52,185 nt of DNA from positions 1 to 52,185 of the forward strand of contig NZ_CALDDG010000011.1 in assembly GCF_937936435.1 (NCBI RefSeq), read 5' to 3'. A program made the position numbers and the translations under genes. A model generated the notes under the pieces. That model did no database searches, had not been told where the DNA came from, and saw nothing but the letters and a program-made list of their open reading frames with translations. Of this stretch, positions 18,769-26,415 are shown in pieces; within the stretch, counting starts at the first letter, position 1; every line of letters begins with the position of its first letter. This stretch comes from an uncultured Sulfuricurvum sp. GTDB lineage: Bacteria > Campylobacterota > Campylobacteria > Campylobacterales > Sulfurimonadaceae.

Positions 18769-19679
18769 ACAGCGATCCTTCTGCGCCACATCAGCCATGT
18801 AACGATCAACAACGCACCGGCAGTAAACCACTGATAATAGTGTTCGAAAAAAGTATGCTGCTCACTTTTGATAGAAGATTTCTCAAGCGTATCGATCTGT
18901 GCATATACCGCTTTGAGTTCCTCTTCATTGGTTGCAGCGAAAAACCGTCCGCCACCCTCTTCCGCCAGCTTTTTTAGGAGAGCATTGTCAAACTCTCCGG
19001 GTTTACCGATTCCGATCGTATAGAGCTTTATCCCCTCTTTTCGAACTTGTTCCATCGCCTCTTTCGGCGAAATCGAACCGCTGTTATGCTCCCCGTCGGT
19101 AAGAAGGATAATCACTTTAGAACGGGCTTTAGAATCGCGCAGGGCATGTACGCTCATCGCGATCCCCTCTCCGATCGCCGTGTTTTGTCCCGCCATTCCC
19201 TGAGAAAGGTATCCGATCATTTCGACGATAATCTCTTTTTCATACGTTACCGGTGACGCAATAAAAGCGAAATCGCCAAACATCACGACACCCACGTTAT
19301 CTTCGATCCGTTTCATTACAAAATCGCCGGCGATCTTCTGAACGATCTCAAACCGGCTTTTACGGCCGTTATCATCGTTCCCGAATCCCGATGCGTTCAT
19401 CGACCCGCTTCCGTCGATGGAGAGGACGATATCGATCCCGTTTCGGTTTTTCGGATCGGAATAATCGACACTGACCAGTGTCGCCAATCCCCCGACCATC
19501 AGAATGACCGCTAGGTTCTTCAGCATCCATTCGAGATTTTGCCATCGCCCTATATTCCCGAAAAAAGAGAGATGGGGAAAATAGCGCGGATGAACGATCA
19601 CCTTGCACCGATACAGGCAATACAGCAGTGGCGGCAGTGCTAAAAATGCCCACGGAAAATCAAACGACCATACATTCAT
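18765..19679 (-). CDS. BatA-like VWA membrane protein
   Basis: A 304-residue protein. Two N-terminal helices lead to a VWA domain with a perfect MIDAS, DGSGS, in IVLSIDGSGSMNASG, then LLTDGEHNSGS for the second loop. A C-terminal helix (about 283-300) anchors it, so the VWA domain lies on one side of the inner membrane between two anchors. BatA proteins of the aerotolerance cluster have this same form. It is followed with a 4-bp overlap by BatB/C, and 18 bp separate it from the pentapeptide gene upstream. Confidence 0.88.
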   Translation of the reverse strand: MNVWSFDFPWAFLALPPLLYCLYRCKVIVHPRYFPHLSFFGNIGRWQNLEWMLKNLAVILMVGGLATLVSVDYSDPKNRNGIDIVLSIDGSGSMNASGFGNDDNGRKSRFEIVQKIAGDFVMKRIEDNVGVVMFGDFAFIASPVTYEKEIIVEMIGYLSQGMAGQNTAIGEGIAMSVHALRDSKARSKVIILLTDGEHNSGSISPKEAMEQVRKEGIKLYTIGIGKPGEFDNALLKKLAEEGGGRFFAATNEEELKAVYAQIDTLEKSSIKSEQHTFFEHYYQWFTAGALLIVTWLMWRRRIAV

Positions 19680-19697
19680 ACGGAAATTATAACCTTT

Positions 19698-20300
19698 TTA
19701 TCGGCAGGTCATATCCGCATCGAAAATCGCTTCTTCTTTTTGGGCATACGCACATTGTGAACGGCTCATGATAGTATCCGAGAAAAAGGTCTGCCATAAG
19801 ATCGCCCCTTTAAGTGTCGTGCTGTAAAGATCGGTTCGGACAAATTTCGCATCCCCCAATTCGGCATCGGTAAAATCGGTTTGTACCAAGACGGCATCGG
19901 TAAAATCGGCTTTCCAGCTTTTCGTTCCCCGCATATCGGCGAAACTCAAGTCGCTATGGTCGAGATGGACCCCTTTAAAATTGCCCCCGTGTGCATGAAG
20001 TCGGGTAAGATTGGAATGGCTCATCGTCCCTTTCCAGAAAATCGCCCCTTCCGCATTCGCGTCACTGAGATTGCATCCGCTAAAATCGGCCATTTCAAAT
20101 ACGCTGCCGCTTAAATCGGCACCGCTGAGATCGCTGTCGTGGAAATCGGCACCGCTGAAATCGTTATCGCGTAAATTTGCTCCGCGCAGATCGCATCCGA
20201 TGCACTCTTTTTCTTCCAACGCCTTTTTAAGATGCGACGGATCGTATGCAAACAGCGATAGCGATCCGATCATGGCGGTTACTATAACTTTTATTATCAT
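19698..20300 (-). CDS. Secreted pentapeptide-repeat protein
   Basis: A 200-residue protein with a signal peptide (MIIKVIVTAMIGSLSLFAY) and about 25 tandem pentapeptides of the A(D/N)LXX type, for example LRGANLRDNDFSGADFHDSD. Such repeats form a right-handed beta helix. Cysteines at about 36, 39, 75 and near the C-terminus could form disulfides, which fits with the thioredoxin-like gene directly upstream. The biochemical role is unknown. It overlaps the thioredoxin gene by 4 bp and precedes the Bat genes. Confidence 0.85.
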   Translation of the reverse strand: MIIKVIVTAMIGSLSLFAYDPSHLKKALEEKECIGCDLRGANLRDNDFSGADFHDSDLSGADLSGSVFEMADFSGCNLSDANAEGAIFWKGTMSHSNLTRLHAHGGNFKGVHLDHSDLSFADMRGTKSWKADFTDAVLVQTDFTDAELGDAKFVRTDLYSTTLKGAILWQTFFSDTIMSRSQCAYAQKEEAIFDADMTCR

Positions 20301-20692
20301 TCCCTTTCCCGTATCCGATGAAGTTCTTGTAAAAACGGCTCTGATCGTTTGCCTCCGACGATCGTCTCTTTCTTGTTCCCCTCTTTATCGATAAAAAACA
20401 TAGTCGGGATACCGAAGAAGTCATACCCCTTAGGCAGCGGATCTTTTCGGACGTTTTTTTCGATCACGATAAAATTCTGACGCATATATGCGCCCACATT
20501 TTTATCCGGAAATACTTTGTGTTTCATATAGGCACATTCCGGACAATCATCTGTCGTATAGATCATAAGAACCATTTTAGACTCTGATCCCATAGACGCA
20601 ACCGCCGCTTTAAACTGACTGTCGTTTTGAATCGTCCCCGCATACAGATGCGATGCCAGTATGGCGATCATCGATAATAATGTTCGTATCAT
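20297..20692 (-). CDS. Periplasmic thioredoxin-fold protein (SoxW-like)
   Basis: A 131-residue protein with a signal peptide (MIRTLLSMIAILASHLYAG). The active site is DDCPECAYMKHKVF, a CxxC motif at the start of a helix, and the cis-Pro loop is GIPTMFFID. It probably reduces or forms disulfides in periplasmic proteins. It is the first gene of the ten-gene minus-strand Bat unit and overlaps the pentapeptide gene. Similar thioredoxins act with Sox systems, but no sox gene is in the window. Confidence 0.85.
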   Translation of the reverse strand: MIRTLLSMIAILASHLYAGTIQNDSQFKAAVASMGSESKMVLMIYTTDDCPECAYMKHKVFPDKNVGAYMRQNFIVIEKNVRKDPLPKGYDFFGIPTMFFIDKEGNKKETIVGGKRSEPFLQELHRIRERE

Positions 20693-20808
20693 GATAACTC
20701 CCGCTCTTCAATTCATCACTATAATATCATTTTTTAGCCCTTATACCTTGTTTATAGTATCTTACTTTTCTTTTCAGCGTCTAAAAGAGGATATTTACTA
20801 AAAAACTA

Positions 20809-20837
20809 TTGACAAAAAAGGTTCTAACCGCTATAAT
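20809..20837 (+). promoter_or_regulatory. Strong promoter of the tRNA-Lys/tRNA-Glu unit
   Basis: TTGACA (20809-20814) and TATAAT (20832-20837) are separated by exactly 17 bp, a perfect sigma-70 promoter 43 bp before tRNA-Lys. It drives stable RNA, as expected. Confidence 0.9.
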
Positions 20838-20879
20838 TCCCGTCCATAAATTGTGCTGGAACAGTTTATTGTTGTTTAC

Positions 20880-20955
20880 GTCTCGTTAGCTCAGCCGGTA
20901 GAGCATCTCACTTTTAATGAGGGGGTCGATGGTTCGAATCCATCACGGGACACCA
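20880..20955 (+). tRNA. tRNA-Lys (anticodon TTT)
   Basis: The acceptor arms GTCTCGT and ACGGGAC pair with one G-T. The anticodon stem TCTCA/TGAGG encloses the loop CTTTTAA, the T-loop is GGTTCGAATCC, and CCA is encoded. Confidence 0.95.
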
Positions 20956-20973
20956 CTTATCAGCCACTTACGT

Positions 20974-21048
20974 GGCCCCATCATCTAATGGTTAGGATTC
21001 CAGATTTTCATTCTGGCCATAGGGGTTCGAATCCCCTTGGGGTCACCA
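20974..21048 (+). tRNA. tRNA-Glu (anticodon TTC), element integration site
   Basis: The acceptor arms GGCCCCA and TGGGGTC pair. The anticodon stem CCAGA/TCTGG encloses TTTTCAT, the T-loop is GGTTCGAATCC, and CCA is encoded. The gene is complete; its 3' part is the left copy of the attachment repeat. Confidence 0.95.
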
Positions 21049-21051
21049 CTT
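21024..21051 (+). repeat. attL core repeat (28 bp)
   Basis: It begins GGTTCGAATCCCCTTGGGGT and ends in CACCACTT. It spans the T-arm, the acceptor 3' side and the CCA of tRNA-Glu. An identical copy lies at 30204-30231. Confidence 0.92.
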
Positions 21052-21096
21052 TAAACTCCCTAAAATATGTACTTTCAATCACTTTAAGTTTTATCG

Positions 21097-21121
21097 GGTG
21101 ACCATTTAGGTGACCACTTTT
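21097..21121 (+). promoter_or_regulatory. Left pair of GGTGACC repeats, putative integrase arm sites
   Basis: GGTGACCA occurs at 21097-21104 and 21109-21116, a 12-bp period, followed by CTTTTT. The same block recurs at 30080-30104 near attR, and the reverse complement GGTCACC lies in each att core. Confidence 0.65.
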
Positions 21122-21135
21122 TGCCTTAAGTTTTC

Positions 21136-21393
21136 TCAACCAACTTGATTTCTTTCAATAATTCTATTCACTTCAACAGCCTTATAAAAGAGTTTTCCGC
21201 CAAATTTATAATAGGGAATCTCCCCATTCATTCGCATTTTTGCCAAAGTTGATTTATTAAAATCAAACAGAGTAATTAACTCACTCTCTGTAATGAACTC
21301 CTTTTCGGGTTGTATCAGTGTCTTTAACTGCTCCATGATTTTGTTTTGAAATGCTATCAAGTCGCTTTTGGTAATCAGATCTATTGTTGCCAT
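21136..21393 (-). CDS. Excisionase-like small DNA-binding protein
   Basis: An 85-residue protein. After an N-terminal helix of about 30 residues, the segment FITESELITLFDFNKSTLAKMRM and NGEIPYYKFGGKLFYKAVEV forms a winged-helix pattern typical of the MerR-like HTH_17/AlpA/excisionase group (helix, turn, recognition helix, then a wing with K-x-G-x-x-x-Y/F). It overlaps the rep 3' end by 13 bp and is the gene nearest attL. Excision control or rep regulation are both plausible. Confidence 0.65.
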   Translation of the reverse strand: MATIDLITKSDLIAFQNKIMEQLKTLIQPEKEFITESELITLFDFNKSTLAKMRMNGEIPYYKFGGKLFYKAVEVNRIIERNQVG

Positions 21394-22793
21394 AGTTCTA
21401 ACTCCTTTTGCCCTACTCTTCTGTTATGAATCTCTTCATTGACCATCTGAATATGTTTAACGATCAGTCCGATGTCTTGATCTTTTTGGGCTAACTCTTG
21501 ATGCAGTGCTTTAGTGAGCAGTTCACTAAGTTGTTTCAGTTGCATATCACTTGTATGTTCCAAACTCTTCGGCAGTGTCGGAACAGCTATAAAGTTACGG
21601 GTAAGCAGATAGTTGCGTTCATCCGTTTGAAGCACTACGGGAATAAATGGTTTGAGCGCTTGTTTTGCTTCTTTGGTAAGCCACAGACGGCTTTCGTGCA
21701 ATACTTCTCTTACTTCGTCTTGATTGACTGTAATGGCGTGTTGTTCGTATTTACCGACCAATGCACGGAAGTCCTCAATAAAGTCGTTAGACGTAAGCTC
21801 TTTTGGAGCATAAACAACACGTTCCAAAGGGATAGTGTTTTGCTCTATTGCGTTGAACGCATAAGACGAATCGAGATATTCCCACAGCGGATGAGTACGT
21901 GCTTTATAGAGGCGGTTAGCTTCCAAGTCTTTTTCACTGATCGTGGAGATATCAACCAAACGCACTTGTTCCATACACTTATGAAAGAGTGTTTGAACAT
22001 TACTCAGCAGATCATCGAGCGTACTGATTTTATACTGTTTGAGAAAGTCACGGTGACATTCGATTTCAAAGTTCCATAGAGGGTCTTTCATCTTGATACC
22101 GTACTGTTCAAAGTAGAGTTTCATGTAATAGAACTTCTCTGAGGTTTTATCGAGTTCGATTAACTTGTCATAGATTCGAAAACGTGAGGGAGGCTTGCCG
22201 ATGTAAAGCGTTTCGTATCGGTTTTTAGTTCCAATCACACGGCTAAACTTTCGTTTACGGGTTGCGATCTGTTCAGGTTGAATAACACTGCCCAAATCAA
22301 ACTGGCAAAAGATATTGAGATCAACACGGGTGACGAAGTAGAACGGTTCGGTTATCTCTTTGAGTATGCACGTATTGATGTAATCGACAAGGAATGTCAA
22401 TCCCAAAGCATAGATGCCCAAGCCTTGAAGCTGTACCCGAATATCTTGAACTCCGCGGTTCGTGTTTGGGTCTTTGAATCCGACACGAAATGCACCCGCA
22501 ACGTCACTGAAGAAGTAAAAGCCCTGCTCTTTGCCCAGATAGACAAACTCAATATCAGAGATGATGATTTTTAAAGAGCCTTTGGGAATAAACCCGCCGT
22601 TTGTCTCTTTGGCTTGTTCAACAACAGAGAAAATCGAATAGTGATAGAACGATTCATAAGCACTATTGGATTGAATGAAATAATAAAGTGAATCGATTCC
22701 CGAAGCGGTCGGGAAATTGTAAGCCTCGACAGAGGCAACGCCGTTTAACGCTTCTTGCTCCGTTCCTAATGGAGCATTAACAGAAGTAATCAT
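21381..22793 (-). CDS. Rolling-circle replication initiator, Rep_trans/RstA-like
   Basis: A 470-residue protein. Diagnostic blocks of the Rep_trans group are VTRVDLNIFCQF (about 158-169), ETLYIGKPPSRFRIYDKLIE (about 194-213) with the conserved R-x-Y-D-K, and WNFEIECHRDFLKQY (about 242-256). Proteins of this family nick a double-strand origin through a tyrosine and start rolling-circle replication. The C-terminal about 200 residues are not recognised. AAAGGG about 6 bases before the ATG is the ribosome-binding site. It sits in the 3' arm of AACCC-N6-GGGTT (22798-22813), so a hairpin in the mRNA could hide it. A broken second copy of part of this gene lies at 23551-23869. Confidence 0.75.
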   Translation of the reverse strand: MITSVNAPLGTEQEALNGVASVEAYNFPTASGIDSLYYFIQSNSAYESFYHYSIFSVVEQAKETNGGFIPKGSLKIIISDIEFVYLGKEQGFYFFSDVAGAFRVGFKDPNTNRGVQDIRVQLQGLGIYALGLTFLVDYINTCILKEITEPFYFVTRVDLNIFCQFDLGSVIQPEQIATRKRKFSRVIGTKNRYETLYIGKPPSRFRIYDKLIELDKTSEKFYYMKLYFEQYGIKMKDPLWNFEIECHRDFLKQYKISTLDDLLSNVQTLFHKCMEQVRLVDISTISEKDLEANRLYKARTHPLWEYLDSSYAFNAIEQNTIPLERVVYAPKELTSNDFIEDFRALVGKYEQHAITVNQDEVREVLHESRLWLTKEAKQALKPFIPVVLQTDERNYLLTRNFIAVPTLPKSLEHTSDMQLKQLSELLTKALHQELAQKDQDIGLIVKHIQMVNEEIHNRRVGQKELELWQQ

Positions 22794-22851
22794 TTTTAAC
22801 CCTTTACAGGGTTCCTAAAGCCGCGTATATTTACCTATTTTTTGTTTCTAA

Positions 22852-23008
22852 GGGGGTATTACTATATACCCCCATTTCATCCTAATACTTCGATTGCTTT
22901 TTGATCTTTCCACAACTGATTAACTCGTTGTTTCCCCCACGCTAAAGCGTGGTGGTCTTTCAAAGGCAAACGCCGCCTTTCCGCTTTGCGGCGGCATAGC
23001 CGCAAAGC
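22852..23008. promoter_or_regulatory. Hairpin cluster upstream of rep, candidate replication origin
   Basis: There are three strong inverted repeats in 160 bp. GGGGGTAT-N6-ATACCCCC lies at 22852-22873, CCACGC-N4-GCGTGG at 22937-22952 and GCTTTGCGGC-N6-GCCGCAAAGC at 22983-23008. The last can also pair differently with GCCGCC at 22972-22977. The cluster is unusually G+C-rich for the element and lies directly 5' of rep. This is the arrangement expected for a double- or single-strand origin of a rolling-circle replicon. The nick site cannot be identified by eye. Confidence 0.45.
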
Positions 23009-23550
23009 ACGCGGTATAGGGCGGCGAGCATTGGAAATAGACAATAGGTAATTTATCTGGTTCTTTATCTGTGTGCTTAGTTTATGTAAGGGTGCTTATG
23101 CGGCTTCTGTGCGGCTCTATTTATGTACGTACGCTCTACGCTTCTCTCAGACTCGAATTAATCGAGAACCTCCACGTTTTTTTCGCTTTTTCTATTGTTT
23201 CTGCCTAGGTGTTGCCTACTTGCGTTTCTTTTTGTTATTGCGTTCTTTGACCTTAAATGCGGTTCATTGGAACCAAAATTTTAATGTACCCTTTTGATCG
23301 GGTCAAGAAAAGTTTAGCGGGTTTGAAAAAGAGTGTCAAGATTAAATCTAAAATATGTTGTAGATCGGCTGGAAAAATCCTTGGATATATAAAGGCACAT
23401 TTTTTGTTCCAAATGTCTATAGGATATCTGGGAATTCAGGATTTTGGATTGTTGAACACTTTGTGGAACACGAAAAGCTCGTAGCTACAATCTGTGTTCC
23501 AAAAGTAAGACGTTATGGCTTTTTTTCTTCAAACAGGTCAAAAAATTTTA
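23009..23550. other. Non-coding A+T-rich gap between rep and the broken rep fragment
   Basis: No convincing gene is seen. It holds one copy of a 32-bp direct repeat (23297-23328) and three scattered GTTCCA or TGGAAC motifs (23406, 23464, 23496). Open frames here lack ribosome-binding sites and have composition unlike coding DNA. Confidence 0.5.
23297..23328 (+). repeat. 32-bp direct repeat, copy 1
   Basis: It matches 23872-23903 at 30 of 32 positions, starting ATCGGGTCA and ending GGGTTTGAAA. The two copies bracket 543 bp that include the broken rep fragment. Confidence 0.8.
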
Positions 23551-23869
23551 AATAAAGTCGTTAGAGGCAAGTTCTTTTGAAGCATAAATAACCCGTTCTA
23601 AAGGGATAGTATTTTGCTTCACAACGTTGAACGTATAAGATGAATCGAGATATTCCCATGGCGGATGGGTTTGCGCTTTATAGAGACGGTTAGCTACCTA
23701 GTCTTTTTCACTGATCGTTGAGATATCGACTAAGCGCACTTGCTCCATACACTTATGAAAGATGTTTGAACATTGGCGAGTAAGATCATCAAGTGTACTG
23801 ATTTTTTACTGTTTGAGAAAGTCACGGTGGCACTCAATTTCAAAGTTCCATAGAGGGTCTTTCATCTTG
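23551..23869 (-). pseudogene. Broken fragment of a second rep gene
   Basis: About 320 bp aligns closely, over its whole length, with 21777-22095 inside the intact rep gene (for example the shared run GAATCGAGATATTCCCA and the end TAGAGGGTCTTTCATCTTG). It covers roughly the WNFEIECHRDF to EDFRAL part of the protein, in the same orientation. Stops and small indels break it (the segment encoding ANRLYKA, for instance, reads AN-stop). It lacks both ends and is a remnant of a related initiator. Confidence 0.88.
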
Positions 23870-23871
23870 TT

Positions 23872-23903
23872 ATCGGGTCAGGAAAAGTTTAGTGGGTTTG
23901 AAA
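23872..23903 (+). repeat. 32-bp direct repeat, copy 2
   Basis: It has two mismatches to 23297-23328 and the same orientation. It lies between the broken rep fragment and the first GGDEF gene. Confidence 0.8.
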
Positions 23904-23944
23904 GTCAATTGTAATACTATAATTTTACCTATCTTGTTTTGTAT

Positions 23945-25915
23945 TTATAAATTAACTATAACTTGATTACGCCCGTTGTTTTTTGCATTGTAAAGTGCTA
24001 TATCTGCCCTTTTAATTGTTTGTTGCACACTTTCATTCTCAACATGTAATGTTCCTCCAAAACTACATGTCAGCTTATCAACGTATTTAAAAGATTTATT
24101 TGATACTGATGTTCGTAGATGCTCAGCAAATTTTTCAATATTGTTAAGATTATCAGTTGGAAAAATCAATAAAAACTCTTCACCACCCCAGCGGATCAAA
24201 TAGTCATCCTTTCTAACTAATGACTGAATTAGGGCACTTAATTCTATCAAAACACTGTCTCCGACATCATGCCCATATTGATCATTTACGGTTTTAAAAT
24301 GATCGATATCAAATATAATAAAGCCGGTGCTCTTATGATCAAGATTATTTTGATTAATCAAAGTAATAATATTAATGTCAAAATAAGTTCTATTATACAT
24401 CCCAGTGAGCTGATCATGTAATGCCTGTTTTTCTAGTTCCAACTTTTCAATAAAGTTATCGCTAATATCTGTAAAGTTGACTACATAGGTTTTAGAATCA
24501 AACTGATTTATGGAGACAACAAATGCATGGGACTTTAAATAGTGATCAAGCATCGATACAATTCGGTTACGCCCAGACACATGCAACATGCTCTCAATCC
24601 AATGTTTCTCATTGTTGGTGACTTTGCCAAGATGAAAAAAAATATCGTCTCTAACAAAACAGTCACAAATACAAGCATGATCTTTGTGAAACGCTTCGAT
24701 AGTGTCATAACCAAAAAACTCAAAAAATCTTTTATTGGCAAATTGTAATTCGTATCCGTCCGTTAATATCACAATACTGTGCTGAAGATCAACAAATTTT
24801 TGCAATTTTTCAAACATCTGAACTTTTTTTACTCTTATGTAAAGTAGTAATAAAGTTATTGATAATGCAGTAAGCAAGGAGATAATAGAGACTGCTGAAA
24901 AAAATGCTAAAGGATATGATTTCCATATAGGTATAGGTTTGTTAATAACATATGCATTTTGTGGAATTGTGGATGTACTGATTCCGTATCGATTCAATGC
25001 ACTATAGTCGATTATCATTTGAGTCGTATGGTAATAATTTCCAAATGCTCCGTTTTGGTGGTAGTCGAGCAAAGCTCTAACAAGTTCTTTAGCCGTTTTA
25101 GAAGCATCAATCATACGCCCACCAATAGTGCCAGATCCAAGCAGAGAACTATAAAAACTATAAACTGGAACAGGGGAAACTTTCACAATACGTTCGAGCA
25201 CTTCTTTAGGAACACACTTCTTGCCTGTATTATCATCATGAACTCGAGTATAAAATATAATACTATTTTTTCCTACACTTTGGACTTTCTTTTCCAAGTC
25301 AGGGAGGGAAAAGTCTGTCCAACGGGTAATCGGAAGTGATGTTGTCTGTTTCAGAATTTCCATCAGACGATTGCCAAGTTCAGGATGTCTGTCGACGACA
25401 TATACATGTGTAGCGTTAGGGTTTTGATCCAAAGCTAATTGAATAGTCTCGGATATACTTCTATTGACATTTACCTGAAGCGTTAAGGTTGCATTGTAAT
25501 CAGGAACATCTTTTGTGTCTGCATAGCAAACGACAGGTATACCAGGAAATAGTTCTGGAAAGTATTTTAAAAAGAGTGCAGATGCAACATCGGATTCGAT
25601 GATAATTCCATCAATCTGAACACTGCCGTATTTTCTGCTGAGATATTCGACCCAGTATTTTTCTGGCATCTGTTTTTGAAGGCGATTGGCATCCATACTT
25701 TCATAAAAAAAGTTGATCGTTGGAGTAAATTCGTTTTGTCCTTCTTCCAAACCATGACGAAACTCTTTTTCCCATGGTAACTCGTCATTGTAAGAAAGCA
25801 ATACAAGAAAATTATATTTTTGATGTGTTGATGCATAAACATCAGTTAAGCAGATAAGAAATAGGAATATAATTCTTAAATTCCTTAGGCTTTGATTAAT
25901 TTTACGTTTATTCAC
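23945..25915 (-). CDS. Membrane diguanylate cyclase with periplasmic binding-protein-like sensor, PAS and GGDEF
   Basis: A 656-residue protein. A signal/anchor segment (about 12-28) is followed by a periplasmic part of about 300 residues that resembles ABC substrate-binding (ABC_sub_bind) domains, with phrases such as YNFLVLLSYNDELPWEKEF and IPVVCYADTKDVPDY. A membrane helix (about 335-362), a PAS domain (about 375-480) containing FFGYDTIEAFHKDHACICDCF, and a GGDEF domain follow. The active site is GGEEF and an inhibitory I-site RKDD lies five residues before it, so it should make c-di-GMP under feedback control. It is element cargo, lying between a broken rep and a broken integrase fragment. 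Confidence 0.88.
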   Translation of the reverse strand: MNKRKINQSLRNLRIIFLFLICLTDVYASTHQKYNFLVLLSYNDELPWEKEFRHGLEEGQNEFTPTINFFYESMDANRLQKQMPEKYWVEYLSRKYGSVQIDGIIIESDVASALFLKYFPELFPGIPVVCYADTKDVPDYNATLTLQVNVNRSISETIQLALDQNPNATHVYVVDRHPELGNRLMEILKQTTSLPITRWTDFSLPDLEKKVQSVGKNSIIFYTRVHDDNTGKKCVPKEVLERIVKVSPVPVYSFYSSLLGSGTIGGRMIDASKTAKELVRALLDYHQNGAFGNYYHTTQMIIDYSALNRYGISTSTIPQNAYVINKPIPIWKSYPLAFFSAVSIISLLTALSITLLLLYIRVKKVQMFEKLQKFVDLQHSIVILTDGYELQFANKRFFEFFGYDTIEAFHKDHACICDCFVRDDIFFHLGKVTNNEKHWIESMLHVSGRNRIVSMLDHYLKSHAFVVSINQFDSKTYVVNFTDISDNFIEKLELEKQALHDQLTGMYNRTYFDINIITLINQNNLDHKSTGFIIFDIDHFKTVNDQYGHDVGDSVLIELSALIQSLVRKDDYLIRWGGEEFLLIFPTDNLNNIEKFAEHLRTSVSNKSFKYVDKLTCSFGGTLHVENESVQQTIKRADIALYNAKNNGRNQVIVNL

Positions 25916-25972
25916 TTCAACTATTCCATATTATTTAGACTTGATTAATAATATAACAAAACATATAAAAAA

Positions 25973-26140
25973 TTTCTTGCACCTCACCACTCGACTCTCT
26001 CCGTTTAAGTAATAAAATATTGCTTCACAGTATGGGTGTCAGTCAGTAGAACCTAGCAATGTATAACATTGACACCTTAGTTTAACAATCCTGAAGCAGC
26101 CAAATTTCTCATCCAACGAAATCTAAATCGATTCTAGTAT
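25973..26140 (-). pseudogene. Broken C-terminal fragment of a second tyrosine integrase
   Basis: About 165 bp aligns with the 3' end of the intact integrase gene (28970-29140). Read on the minus strand, LLGSTD and, after a frameshift, THTVKQYF correspond to LLGHTDTHTVKQYL around the catalytic Tyr. Stops and indels interrupt it, and the catalytic His of GHT is changed to Ser. Similarity fades beyond about 26140. With the broken rep fragment it marks a decayed sister element around the GGDEF gene. Confidence 0.78.
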
Positions 26141-26237
26141 TTTTGTTAAGTGTCATTATATTGCCACAAACAGAAGTTAAAATAAGTGAAGATTGTGCAA
26201 AAGAGACATTGGAAACTTCGCTTTTAGTAAGGTTTAT

Positions 26238-26376
26238 TCATAACTTGTGGTCTTCCTGAAGCATATGGGTAACTAAGACATCTATAACAATAAAGTCGAT
26301 AACTTTTCTGATCTCAGTTTCATCGTGGATAATTTTTTCACCCAAATGAGTACTTTCGTGAACATTTGCCTCAAAC
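26238..26376 (-). pseudogene. Possible hemerythrin-like C-terminal fragment
   Basis: A 45-codon open stretch without a start codon ends RKVIDFIVIDVLVTHMLQED followed by HKL. The H-x4-D pattern after a helix resembles the last iron-ligand motif of bacteriohemerythrins (compare W-x-x-H-I-x-x-E-D). The N-terminal ligands are absent. It is short, so the assignment is tentative. Confidence 0.3.
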
Positions 26377-26400
26377 TAAAATCACTGTTCTAACAGTAAG
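26371..26400 (-). terminator. Duplicated terminator-like palindrome, copy 1
   Basis: ACTGTT-N2-AACAGT lies 16-45 bases after the stop of the Ser/Thr-rich gene. On the minus strand it is followed by GATTTTAGTTTGA. It is 28/30 identical to 27137-27166. Confidence 0.5.
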
Positions 26401-26415
26401 CCCTTCCACCACTTT

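Noticed and set aside
22278..22574. Plus-strand 98-codon frame
   Set aside because: It lies wholly antisense within the well-supported rep gene.
22937..23008. CRISPR repeats
   Set aside because: The repeats are different inverted repeats, not identical direct repeats with spacers; no cas genes are in the window.
23073..23297. Plus-strand 74-codon open frame in the rep-GGDEF gap
   Set aside because: It has no ribosome-binding site, Arg/Phe/Leu-rich composition unlike a protein, and lies in a decayed, hairpin-bearing gap.
26384..26395. LexA/SOS box (CTGT...ACAG)
   Set aside because: The half-site spacing is too short, the sites are 3' of genes, and Campylobacterota generally lack LexA.
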